The notes beneath the pieces are model-generated. The model saw only the letters and a program-made list of their open reading frames with translations. It was not told the DNA's origin and ran no database searches. Of a stretch of DNA of 64,000 bases, positions 12,701-21,300 are shown piece after piece. The stretch lies in NCBI GenBank assembly GCA_020086605.1, contig JACBWW010000023.1, positions 4,143,292 through 4,207,291 on the forward strand, read 5' to 3'. Within the stretch, counting starts at the first letter, position 1, and every line of letters starts with the position of its first letter. This stretch comes from Lanius collurio (lineage: Eukaryota; Chordata; Aves; Passeriformes; Laniidae). Position numbers and translations under genes: made by a program.

Positions 12701-15700
12701 CTGCCTGCTGTGGATTTCATCTGCTGCCACCAGAAACCTGAGGTTTCATAGGCAGGAGCTGGTGCTGGGAATCACCACGCTGCCTGCGGGAAGATGCCAC
12801 TTTCTTCATGGGAAATGTCCTGAATGCAAAAAAGAGAGACTCTTTTGTCTGTGAATCAGATTTTGTACCTTTAAATGGAGTTAAGGAGGCAGCAGAACAT
12901 GCAAAAAGATGAAATGCTGGGACCAAACCACAGCTCTGCTGCTGACTGCATGCCATGGGACTTGTCCAGCAGTGGTTGCAGAAGTGATCTTTAGGTTTTG
13001 TCTTCCTAACATGGGCTGGATACCTCAAAAAGAGTACTGTCAGGTGCTGGCTTTTCTTTCTTTCCGTGCTGAAAGCTCAGCCCAGCTCAGGCAGGGGACT
13101 GTGGTCTTCTCTTTAAAATCAACACACAAAAAATCCACCCTGAAATGTCCAAAGCTGACAGGAATTCCATCTTTCACCCCTTGGGGAGTGTGCAGGGATA
13201 AGACAAAATTACATGAAGCACCAGGCTCCTGTGGACACACCGCATGTCTGCACACATTCACACTAATCCTGAGCTGGGACCCAAGGCAGAGCCAGGCTCA
13301 GAGCTGCAACACTCAGCTGCGAGTCAAACTGCCAGGCAGGAAAATCCCCCACAGATTATGCCTCCCTCCATGCTCCAGCACCTTCTTCCTGCAACAGCAT
13401 CCGTGGGAGAGGAGATGCCAACCAGCCCTGTGTTACATCTCCTCCTGGGCAGATGTGCTGGTGGTGATGTGTGGTCTGAGTGTGGCAGGCAGGACAAAGT
13501 GACCCTTCTGCTTTCCAAAATGCTCTGAAAGCCTTTTGGAAAGACACCTGCTCCTCAACTCTGCCCTGTTACCATTGCCATGCAGACCCCCCTTCTCCTG
13601 CATCCCTGCCTCTTCCCAGCCACCACCCTGCACTGGGAGCTGCTCTGGGATGCAGCTGGGGACCACGCCAGGAGCAGCTCCTGAGATGTGCCCTGACAAG
13701 CTCACACAATTCAATCCTGACGGAGAAAGACAGGAAACCATAGGATTTCCCCACCCTGGCACAGCCATGCATGCTGCAAGCATTTCCACACACTTTACAT
13801 TTTCCTTAAGAAGGAGGAAACAGCAGTGGGTTCACTGGAGCTCACCTGCTCTGTTCATCCAGCTCAATAATTCATCACTCCCTGCCACCAGCCAGCAGCT
13901 GGCTGGTGTTGGATTTCTTCTGTGACCTGCTCCCCACAGTGAGCACAGCCACACATCTCTGTGCGCCCCAAAAGTGGAGAGGTTTCCTCGATACCCACTG
14001 GCAGGTACCAAGCCCTCATTCCATCCCATCCCTCCTCCTGAGTGCTCAACACTGCATCCCTGCTCTCCCCTTACCTGCTTTCTCCAGGTTCATGGTGGAG
14101 GCTGCCTGCACTGCTGCAGCAGCCGCTGGCTCACGGGGGGATGCAGGCGGCTCCTCCGTGGCCGGAGCCGGGGCGCGGTGCCGGGTCTCCTCCCACCGCT
14201 TGCACGTCGTGTCCCTCAGGGCCTGTGTCTGTGAGGAGAAACAGGTCAGAGAGCTGGGACACTGACTGCCCACACTGTGCTGGACACGGTGCCAGCAGCT
14301 GGCACTTCCCTGGGCTGGCCAGGAGTGAGCAGGGCGGGCAGTGCATGCAGAAGGCTGAACAGCGGAGCCTGGGGAAACACCCCCCACCAAGGGCGTTCTG
14401 TGTTGGGAAGCTGACACAATGAACTTATGTTTTCAGTTCTCCCCATAAACAACTTCCCTCAGTTTGGCCATGCAGTTATACTGAATATTTCCTATTTTTC
14501 TCTCTATGGCCTTAAAAAGAAAGAGACTCTGACTTGCAGGCATGGCTCATGCCCTCTGGGATGGAACCCAGCTCCAAAAAAAATCAAAAGAAATCTGAAA
14601 GGAGCTTTCATAAGGCTGCTATAAACTGTGATGATTGGCCAAGCTCATCCTGCTCAATGATGCCTTATCTTTCTTAAAGCTTATCTCAGAGTCTGTGGCA
14701 TCACCCCACAGGCCAGTGATGCTGAGGAAACCTCACCCCAGCAGAAGGGCAAATACTTGGTACATGCCAGTAATTTGAGAGTAATTTGGAAGGAGGTGGC
14801 AACATCCTCCTGGAGAAGCCGCGTGTCTGCAGTGCCTCTACATCTGAGACTCCAGGAGGGTTTTGCCGAAGGGAGTTCATCAAGGCTGGTGTGTGATAAG
14901 AAGGTTTTCCTTCTTTTCAAAGAAGGGGAATTTGAATGATTTGCCTGAAGCCTGGAATGAACTAGTGGCAGCTACAGCAATACATGATGTCCCCACACTG
15001 TCCCTGGCCATGGCACCCTTCCACCTCCTTCTCCTCCATCCCACAGGCAAACACCACCTCACGGCACTGCATTTTCTTATCACACTTCTGCCTTGAGTTC
15101 TCCTGCCAACACGACCCATAAGTGACTCAGAAAATGCTATCCTGTTATGAACACTGTTCCCCATTTTTGATGCCTTTTGACTCCCCAGAGATGCTCTTCC
15201 CTCTCCCTCCCAGGCAGCAGCTCTGCTCAAGACAGGCGCTGCTGAGGTCCAGGCAGAAACTGGTTGTGGTGATGGATGGAACCAGTTGGCTCCCACCTGG
15301 ATGGCCCAGATAGGTGTGGGGCATCCTCCCCACCACCCCAAAACTGCCCTCTCTACACAAGCCATGGCTGGCTCGACGCTCCTCACCTGGAGAGCCCGGC
15401 AGAGCCCACGGGGGTTTGCAGTGTCCAGCCAGCTCACGCTGAGGATTTTATGGTGAAGCAGTGCCGGCAGCAGAGGAGCCCGGGGAGAAGTGCCTGCCCC
15501 GCCTGCAGTGCAGAGCCTGTCCTGCCCACGGCCTGAGAGGGAGCAAAGAGCACCACTGGATCCACCTGGGAGCCCAGGACGGACACAGCCTTTGGCTAGC
15601 TCAGCAAACCCACCTCCTCCTCCTCCCTGCTGCCGCCACCGCACCAGTGTGGCAGAGACAGTGCATGACTTTTATTAAAAATGTTAATTATGTTAATTAG

Positions 15701-17234
15701 AAAAATTAGCCCTCCGGGTGGCGGTTGACAATGACTAGTAACGAGAATTCAGGGTGTAGCATCCATCTGGCCTCTGCAGGACCAGATCTGTCCCCCCACC
15801 AGGGATATCCCAGCTTTACCCCTTGCCAAGCAGCTCCACTTCCTGCGATCCTATCTCAGAAGAGCAGCCAAAGCCAGCTTGCATCACCGAAACCAGACGG
15901 ATGGACCCTGACGGCGTCACCTCCCTCCGCTGCCCCCAAATATTTCCTTCATTTGTCAGGCAGCCAAACCTGAAAACAGCCAGGGCAGCACTTCCCTGTC
16001 CTGCTGAGCAGCACAGAAGGAAAACAGCAACTCAAAGAACCTTCTCTCATGGCTGTGTCCTCCTCTGCTACAGGAAAAGCAGCTGGCCAGGGCTACATCC
16101 CACTGCTCGGGGACCCTGTGCCCCTCCACCTGTCTGCCACAAGCACTGCCACCATCACAGGTGGCCAAATCTCTTCTCCAGCTGGCATGGAAAAAGTCAA
16201 TCACTCACAAATCAAAGCTCAATAATGCAGCCTTTTTCCCCTAAAACCATCCAGAGGAAGTTGAGCCAGAGGTGGGAGCAATGTCTGGAGGGAGATGTGT
16301 CCTGATGAAGTTAGTCCACCACTCTGGACTTCTTCCCAGCCTCTAATTATCCAAAACATTTTGCGTGTGCCATGAAAATTGAGCATTTCCAAAGCTCTGG
16401 CAAATGACTGGATAACAGGAGATGAGTTCCCCATCCCAGCATGGGCTGTGGCAGCCGTTGGGGAGAGGAAGTGCTGAAAAACCTTGGTTTTGGAGGCTTT
16501 AATGCCAACCAGCATTTGGCTAGAGTGCCAGAGAAGAAGCCATGCCCAGCGAAGCGGCTGCCAGCACAGAGGGACGGCAAATGCTGAAACCAAGAGCAAA
16601 AAATGTACAAATAGGGGGGTTCTGCCTCCCCCTTTGTCAAAACCCATCCGGCACCGTTGCTGAGGGAGGCGGGAAGGGCCGTTTCCCAACAAGCGGCTGC
16701 AGGTTGGGGCAAGCAGCTGCCCGCCTGCCTGCAGAGCAGCCCAGCCTCCACAGAGGAAAACTCCGACTAAACTCACCCACGGGGTCCGTGCTCCATGGAG
16801 CCCTTCCAAGGAACCAAGGCTGGGAAGAGGCAAAGGCCCTGCATTTGCCCTGCTATGCAGATCGTTCTGTTTTCTTTCTCATATGTTAAATTTTAACCTT
16901 TCTCCCTAAGTTTCGCACTTGGAAGGGCCAGGAGTGAGATGGAGACAGCCCTCTCTTCTCACCAGCTGGCTGTCCAGAGCTTTGTGCCTGCTTCTGAGTC
17001 CCCGTTTCTCAAATCTTGACCTTCATCCGGAAAGAAATGTGAAAAATGCAGGCTGGCCTGTTCCCAGCCTCTCCTTCCCCAGTGAGCAGGGCGTGAGCGC
17101 GGCAGGCTGAGCCCCAAGGGGCAAGGACAAGCCACCGTGCTGTACTCACCGTCCGGGGCAAGGTCCTTCGTCTTCCAGGCGGCTCCGGCGGAGGGCCCGG
17201 ATCCCAGATCCCAGGCGGTGCGGGATGTGATCAT
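3733..17234 (-). CDS. KIFC3: KIFC3, kinesin family member C3 (gene-level coding span)
   Basis: This is a C-terminal-motor, minus-end-directed kinesin (kinesin-14). In mammals it is known for apical vesicle transport and for adherens-junction work with CAMSAP3 and PLEKHA7. Order in the protein is a variable N-terminus, a long coiled coil (exons at 11776-11972 and 9606 down to 7511), a neck, then the motor (7376 down to 4440). Visible motor motifs are the P-loop GQTGAGKT, switch I NEHSSRSH and switch [11 protein letters not shown]. Coding exons, 5' to 3': 17150-17234, 15387-15532, (alternative 14075-14228 and 11776-11972), 9541-9606, 8919-9065, 8594-8833, 8205-8378, 7928-8075, 7711-7841, 7511-7622, 7195-7376, 7011-7115, 6670-6800, 6067-6085 (broken at an N), 5586-5715, 5245-5474, 4440-4574, 3988-4096, 3733-3737. 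All junction phases agree. If the broken exon has its mammalian size (124 nt), the product is about 799 residues, close to the mammalian length. Confidence 0.95.
3988..4096 (-). CDS. KIFC3: KIFC3 tail exon 17
   Basis: 36 codons plus one base after acceptor ctctccccccag. It is Ser/Pro/Gly-rich ([20 protein letters not shown]) and ends [11 protein letters not shown]. The SIRRKL motif matches the mammalian tail (SIRRKLQPS). The donor gtgggtgg follows. Confidence 0.9.
4440..4574 (-). CDS. KIFC3: KIFC3 motor exon 16 (motor end)
   Basis: 45 codons in phase 0. It starts [20 protein letters not shown] and continues [18 protein letters not shown], ending SQEHLE. This is the last helix of the motor and the start of the C-terminal tail. 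Confidence 0.95.
5245..5474 (-). CDS. KIFC3: KIFC3 motor exon 15 (switch II)
   Basis: 76 codons plus two bases. It carries [20 protein letters not shown] (switch II and loop 11), then [34 protein letters not shown] and TLMMVQ. This is the microtubule-binding face of the motor. Confidence 0.97.
5586..5715 (-). CDS. KIFC3: KIFC3 motor exon 14 (switch I)
   Basis: 43 codons plus one base. It opens [20 protein letters not shown] and continues [28 protein letters not shown] is the switch I motif. The expected preceding exon is the broken one at 6067-6085, and phase 0 at its 5' end agrees with the mammalian structure. Confidence 0.96.
6067..6085 (-). CDS. KIFC3: KIFC3 motor exon 13, truncated at an N (assembly gap)
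   Basis: After the acceptor tttgcccag the exon opens G-GAC-TTG-CTG-GGG-AAG-GAN. Joined to the previous AG this reads R-DLLGK-E, exactly the expected family sequence. The next base is the window's only N (6067), and the bases beyond it are not coding. About 105 nt remain missing: the part of the motor running through the YVPGLTE region to the junction with VFEFGH. This is far more likely a sequence gap than a real gene defect, because all other exons are intact. Confidence 0.88.
6670..6800 (-). CDS. KIFC3: KIFC3 motor exon 12
   Basis: 43 codons plus two bases. It starts [20 protein letters not shown] and ends [14 protein letters not shown], with the final Arg codon split (AG/G). The conserved AEIYNE strand is present. 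The next exon must supply G and then DLLGKE. Confidence 0.96.
7011..7115 (-). CDS. KIFC3: KIFC3 motor exon 11 (P-loop)
   Basis: 35 codons in phase 0. It reads [20 protein letters not shown] and then [23 protein letters not shown] is the Walker A nucleotide-binding loop. The motor is catalytically intact here. Confidence 0.97.
7195..7376 (-). CDS. KIFC3: KIFC3 motor exon 10 (motor start)
   Basis: Two bases plus 60 codons. It starts [20 protein letters not shown], the first beta strand of the kinesin motor with the adenine-contacting RVRP. It then runs [17 protein letters not shown] and PPQASQEE. Confidence 0.96.
7511..7622 (-). CDS. KIFC3: KIFC3 neck exon 9
   Basis: 37 codons plus one base. 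It opens [20 protein letters not shown] and continues [18 protein letters not shown]. This is the kinesin-14 neck helix directly before the motor core. The neck gives this class its minus-end direction. Confidence 0.95.
7711..7841 (-). CDS. KIFC3: KIFC3 coiled-coil exon 8
   Basis: Two bases plus 43 codons. It reads [20 protein letters not shown] and then [20 protein letters not shown]. It is the last stretch of the stalk before the motor neck. Confidence 0.94.
7928..8075 (-). CDS. KIFC3: KIFC3 coiled-coil exon 7
   Basis: 49 codons plus one base. It opens [20 protein letters not shown] and ends [13 protein letters not shown], nearly identical to mammalian KIFC3. Phase 0 in, phase 1 out. Confidence 0.94.
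8205..8378 (-). CDS. KIFC3: KIFC3 coiled-coil exon 6
   Basis: 58 codons in phase 0, beginning [19 protein letters not shown] and continuing [20 protein letters not shown]. It matches mammalian KIFC3 closely ([17 protein letters not shown]). Acceptor cccctgcag; donor gtctgagt, which lacks the usual purine at +3. Confidence 0.92.
8594..8833 (-). CDS. KIFC3: KIFC3 coiled-coil exon 5
   Basis: 80 codons in phase 0. It contains the conserved run [20 protein letters not shown] and then [20 protein letters not shown], ending QQVK before gtgagc. A second gt (gtaaag) lies six bases earlier. The downstream one is chosen because family members keep VK at this junction. Confidence 0.93.
8919..9065 (-). 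CDS. KIFC3: KIFC3 coiled-coil exon 4
   Basis: 49 codons in phase 0 on both sides, opening [19 protein letters not shown]. Near the end is a Gln run followed by [10 protein letters not shown], equivalent to the cysteine pair in human GPCPGC. The surrounding sequence is predicted coiled coil. Confidence 0.93.
9541..9606 (-). CDS. KIFC3: KIFC3 coiled-coil exon 3
   Basis: A 22-codon exon in phase 0 on both sides. It reads [20 protein letters not shown] and ends EL. It matches mammalian VEHLKEKLISQAQEVSRLRS and is the first exon shared by both N-terminal forms. The donor is gtgagctg. Confidence 0.93.
11776..11972 (-). CDS. KIFC3: KIFC3 alternative coiled-coil exon 2b
   Basis: The acceptor gctcgtgctgcag precedes 11972 and the donor gtatgg follows 11776. 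The exon gives two bases plus 65 codons, with phase 1 in and phase 0 out. It starts [21 protein letters not shown] and continues into a Leu/Glu/Gln-rich coiled coil ([20 protein letters not shown] onward). This extends the rod ahead of VETLKEKL in the next exon. It probably pairs with the ATG exon at 14075-14228. Confidence 0.85.
14075..14228 (-). CDS. KIFC3: KIFC3 alternative N-terminal exon with strong internal ATG
   Basis: The acceptor tttctcctcacag and donor gtaagggg are both good. The frame is open throughout ([14 protein letters not shown], an Ala/Pro-rich middle, then [11 protein letters not shown]). It ends in phase 1, as the next exon 11776-11972 requires. The ATG at 14093-14091 sits in CCACCATG, a near-perfect Kozak context. 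It is a likely start for a second isoform beginning MNLEKAG. The exon at 17150 ends in phase 1, so splicing from it into this exon would shift the frame into a stop. This exon therefore belongs to a separate transcript class. Confidence 0.65.
15387..15532 (-). CDS. KIFC3: KIFC3 N-terminal exon 2a (long form)
   Basis: The exon lies between acceptor ctccctctcag and donor gtgagg. It supplies two bases plus 48 codons and ends in phase 0, so it joins exon 9541-9606 directly. It reads [11 protein letters not shown], then [21 protein letters not shown]. The last part matches the human long isoform (LSVDWAGPGSPHGL) and the first part resembles human GRGKD. The frame contains no ATG, so the exon must follow the exon at 17150-17234. 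Confidence 0.75.
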
Positions 17235-17264
17235 GGCACGGGGGTCCCGAGTACAGCAGCACCT
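17150..17264 (-). CDS. KIFC3: KIFC3 exon with first start codon (long form)
   Basis: The acceptor ttctccgcag precedes 17264. The ATG is at 17234-17232 with G at -3. It opens [15 protein letters not shown] and resembles the start of the long human isoform (MVPSRRTWNLG). The coding part, 17150-17234, has 28 codons plus one base, so the donor gtgagtaca is in phase 1. Exons 15387-15532 and 11776-11972 are both phase-compatible partners. The 30 nt before the ATG are 5' UTR. Confidence 0.8.
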
Positions 17265-17559
17265 CTGCGGAGAAGCGCAAGGACGGACATCTCAGCCGGT
17301 CTCATTGTCCAGCTGTAAATCCCAGCGGGACGTTCTGGGGCAAACCACGACGGCAACAGCGGCTCCGACTCCCGAAACCCGCAGGAAGTTGCATCAATCC
17401 CGTTTTTTGCTCCCGAAAAGGCGACAGCCCCGGGCTCCCTCCGTGCTCCCGGCGGATGTGACATAAACCGTGTCTGTAATTTACTCATTCCTGAAGCCTC
17501 TCCAGGCCCCTCCTAACCTCGGGCTGGGGCTGACTTAGGGAGTTAGGAACTCTGGGACC

Positions 17560-18340
17560 ACGGGCAGCCCTGCACCCGGGCGGCACCGCACCCACCGCAT
17601 CTCACCGCACACAAAGCCCCGCACTGCACCGCTCCGCACACAGCGCTCCGCTCCCCGCGCCACCGCCCGCTCCGCACGCACCGCACCCGCCGCACCTCAC
17701 CGGGGGCCGCTCCGGTGGGGAAGGGGACGCGGAGCCGCCCACCCGCTGTAGGGTCCCTTGTTCTCCCGACCGGCGGCTCCGGGCGGTCGGGACCCTCAGT
17801 GGGGCGGTGCCGGTGCCGGTCCCAGCGAGCAGGAGGCGCAGCCCCGCTCCGCGCACCCCCGGTGCTGGTCCCGGTGCCGGTGGCACCGCCCGCCGCAGGC
17901 TAGCGGGGAGCCGCGCTCTCGCCGCGCCCCGGGCGCTCCGTGTCGGCGCTCCCAGCCCGCAGACAAAGGGAGCCCCGGTCCTGCCCGGTCCAGCCCGGCT
18001 CCCCCGCGCCGCCGGTGCCGCCCCGCGGGGCCACTCACCGGGCGCGGGGCGGCGGCACAGCGGGGCTCCCGGCACCAGCCCCAGCCCGTCCCCGCCCTCC
18101 CGGGCACTTCGGTAACGGAAGCGCCGAGCTCCGCCCCTCGCTCGTTGCCACGGAAACCCGTGAAACCCCCCGACGGGCGGCGGAGGCGGGGCCCCCCTTC
18201 CCGCACCGGGCAGCGGCGGCGGCTCCAGGGGCGCGGGGCTGCGGAGGGGCGGCCCCGGCCCGAGGCAGCCTTGGCCCCTCTGGCCAGAGCCCTGGGAGCA
18301 CAGGGGTGCCTCGGTGTTCCCCGTGCCCTTGCCAGGGCGG
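17560..18340. promoter_or_regulatory. KIFC3: CpG island, KIFC3 promoter with non-coding first exons
   Basis: This stretch is very rich in GC and CpG compared with both flanks. On the minus strand it carries two good splice donors: one after 18039 (exon ending CGCGCCCG before gtgagtgg) and one after 17701 (exon ending GCCCCCG before gtgaggtg). These suggest at least two alternative non-coding first exons. Either could splice to the acceptor just before 17264. No gene was found reading rightward from the island, so it may be one-directional. Confidence 0.65.
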
Positions 18341-21300
18341 CCCTGCCCCACCGCGCTCCCCTGACCCTCACCTGGCATAGCCTTGGGGGCTCCCGGTGTG
18401 TCCCCGGGTACTCCCGGTGTGTCTCTGCCCTTCCCACCCCAACCCCGGTGCTCTTTAGGGAGTCCCGGTGTAACTGCATCTCACCTGTGCACCCCTCCTG
18501 GCATCTCTCATCGCGGTGACCCTGGGGAACCACGGGGACAGTGGTGTCGATGACCTACACACCGAGGACCTGTCTACCCAAACTATGCCCTCCTCACACT
18601 CTGCCATATCCCCACTCCTCCCAAACACTGGTGCATCTGCTGGCAGCAATGCCAGTTGGCACCATCAGGCTCACCGGGGCCAGGGACACAGATTTCACAT
18701 GGAAAACAACCTGTTTCTAACCCAGAGGTGTGGAGAAAACAGCCAAGACCTCTACAAAGGCCCTGGTGTCAGAAAGGCAACAGAAAATCCTGCTTTAAAT
18801 ATTACATATACTTATCTTTTAGGGTGTGATTTGTATCTGTCTCTGTGTATTGCACACACAACCCTCACAGTAATGGCTGGTTTGGGTGACATAAGTCACT
18901 CATGACTTGTTCATGGTAATGAACTGGCAGTACCAGATATTTCCCATAACAAAACTGAACTTGGCATCCTCGGTGGTGGCAGCGGGTGCCCTGTGCTGAT
19001 GGCTCACATCCGCATGCCCGATGGCAGGCTGACCTGTGTCCCATGTGGGTTTGGGGATGCAGGAGTGGATGTCCCTTGGGAAAAGAGGGTTTGATGCCAG
19101 TCCTGCAATGTGCTCCCCTCAGACCATGTGTCCATCCACCTCTGATTTCCCTGCACTCAGTCCCAGCCTTTTGCTCACCCCTGGCCAGGTTTGGAGCAGG
19201 ATTCAGACTTGTCCTTTCATCCTGGCATGTCCCTCTTGGACGTTCTCAGAGAGTCCCCAGGAAACAGTGCTCCATCCTCCATCACAAGCCAGCCACATGG
19301 GTGAGGGCTAATAGGGAGTCACTGATGGGGGGGCAAGCTGCTCTAGCCACCCCAGAGCAAGGGGGCTGTGAAGGGTCACCCCCATGTCCCCAGGGCACAG
19401 AAATGTGCCTCTGAGAAGCCAATGCCATCCTGGCCTGGCAACACTCTCCAGCTCTGCACTGCATCTGCCATTCCCCTGCAGCCAGTGAAACCCTCCCAGC
19501 CTCCCCTTCCCTTCATTGGAGGTTTATTGGCATTCCCAGCATGGATCCTGGCATGGGTGGATATAGGCGTGTGTGCCTATAGACAGACATCCATATGTAC
19601 ATACATTTACCCACAGAGGCCCTAAGCAGTGTCTAATCTGCATCAGTAGCCCATTATCTGTGCAGCTCCTGAGACTGGCTTGGGGAAAATATTGACACAC
19701 ATAAAGTTACTTTCCCCTTTCCGATAGCAACTGTAAAGCCATATCTTCACTGACTTCATTTATGAGCTGTAAAGAGTAAAATAAATGTTTATGTAAATTA
19801 CTTTAACTGGTAAGTAATTTCCTGGCTTTTGAATGCTTCAGGTTTTTAATGGTATTGCAATTATGCAAAGCACATAAGTTGTATCAATTACATCAAGTAA
19901 GTCCACATTAAGCAGGCACATGTGTTAATTCCCCAGTTTAGAAGAATAACTCAATGAATAAGCATGGATCAAAATCTGAGATGCAGGAAGGGTTCTGTGC
20001 CAACAGCCCTATTCAAATAGTCACCTGTGAGCATTACAAAACCCACCCCTCCCAGCTGCTGGCCTGTTTTTGGCAAGGACAGTGCAGCTCTCTGGCAGCT
20101 CCAGCACACCAGGAACAGGCTCCCCAGGGATGCAGAAGTGGGGTTACCCTGGCTGCACTGGTGGCCAGGTGCCAGCTCCCTTTCCCTGCACTGCAATGCT
20201 GTTTGGCTCAAGGGAGTGCTGTGGGTCCCAGGGGCTGCCCACTTGCTACGGGACAGTCTGGGGGGCTGCGGGCAGTGGGGACACATGGGAGCCTGTGCGG
20301 GCAGCAGGTACCTTGCTGGTAGCCCCCTCTCTGCAGGGATTCACCTCTGCTGGCTGAGATAATCCCAGCCTGGTCCCCCAGCGATGCTCCCATCCTCCTT
20401 TACTTGGCTGTCACGTCTCCATGACCTGAGCGAGCACCGGCTGACGACATCGCTGGAGGTATTTTTAGCAATGCCGCTTTGCAGGCAGGCAGAGGAACGG
20501 CAGCGAGGAGCAGGGCTCGCCGCCAGCAGCACCTCCTGCCAGCGCCCAGCAGGTAGCGGGAAGGCTCGAACATCGATGACCATCAGTGCTAAAACATCTG
20601 CCCCGAGTGGACAGCACCAGCCCGCCACGGGGCACACTGCCAGGGGACAGTGACCCTGGCACGGGTTTATCTCTGCTTTTAGCCCAGCCTGTGCTGCAGC
20701 TGAAAAGCATCGCTGCTGTGGTGCTGTGAAGTCAGGCAGGTTAATTTGCCTTTTACTTGGATGAAGGGAAGCTCCAGCGATCGAAACACATCACCGAGTG
20801 GGGCCCTTTGTATTGGGTGTTTGCTCTGCCCTGAGCAAATATTTAACCTACATCAGTAAGACAGCTAAAAAATCCCCCAAATGCCAGAAAAAATGTAACT
20901 CCTCCTACTCTCCCTTTGAGCAACCTGATAACCTGGTCTAGGAATGCAGGCGGGAGCACACCTGATACCTGAAACCTATTGTATGTTGGGGTGCTCACTG
21001 TAGAAAATTCCCACCAGAAGCACCAGGCAGCGTGAGAACGTGTCCCCAGAGCACAATTAATTATAAACCAGCTCATTACTCTAATTTTGCTCCTCCTTGA
21101 GGAGGTGAGGAGATTTCTTGGCTTTGCTGAGGCATGGTTTGCCAAGCCAACATGAAATACTTTGCAAAGCAGGAATGAGCCCCCTGCATTCCTACATTCC
21201 TACATTGCCATTTCACACAATGACAGGAGTTTTAATTAAGTCTAAGCATGCTCCTGAGAAATTTAATACTCATTTTATAGTTCCCTAGTTGCATTAATTC

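Noticed and set aside
14880..15644. 254-codon minus strand frame as a single KIFC3 first exon
   Set aside because: It begins at GTG, has no in-frame ATG before the homologous part, and reads through a good acceptor at 15532 and donor at 15387. Only 15387-15532 is kept.
17602..18533. Several long overlapping frames on both strands in the GC-rich island
   Set aside because: Stop codons are rare in CpG islands. The frames are Ala/Arg/Pro-rich with no family resemblance.
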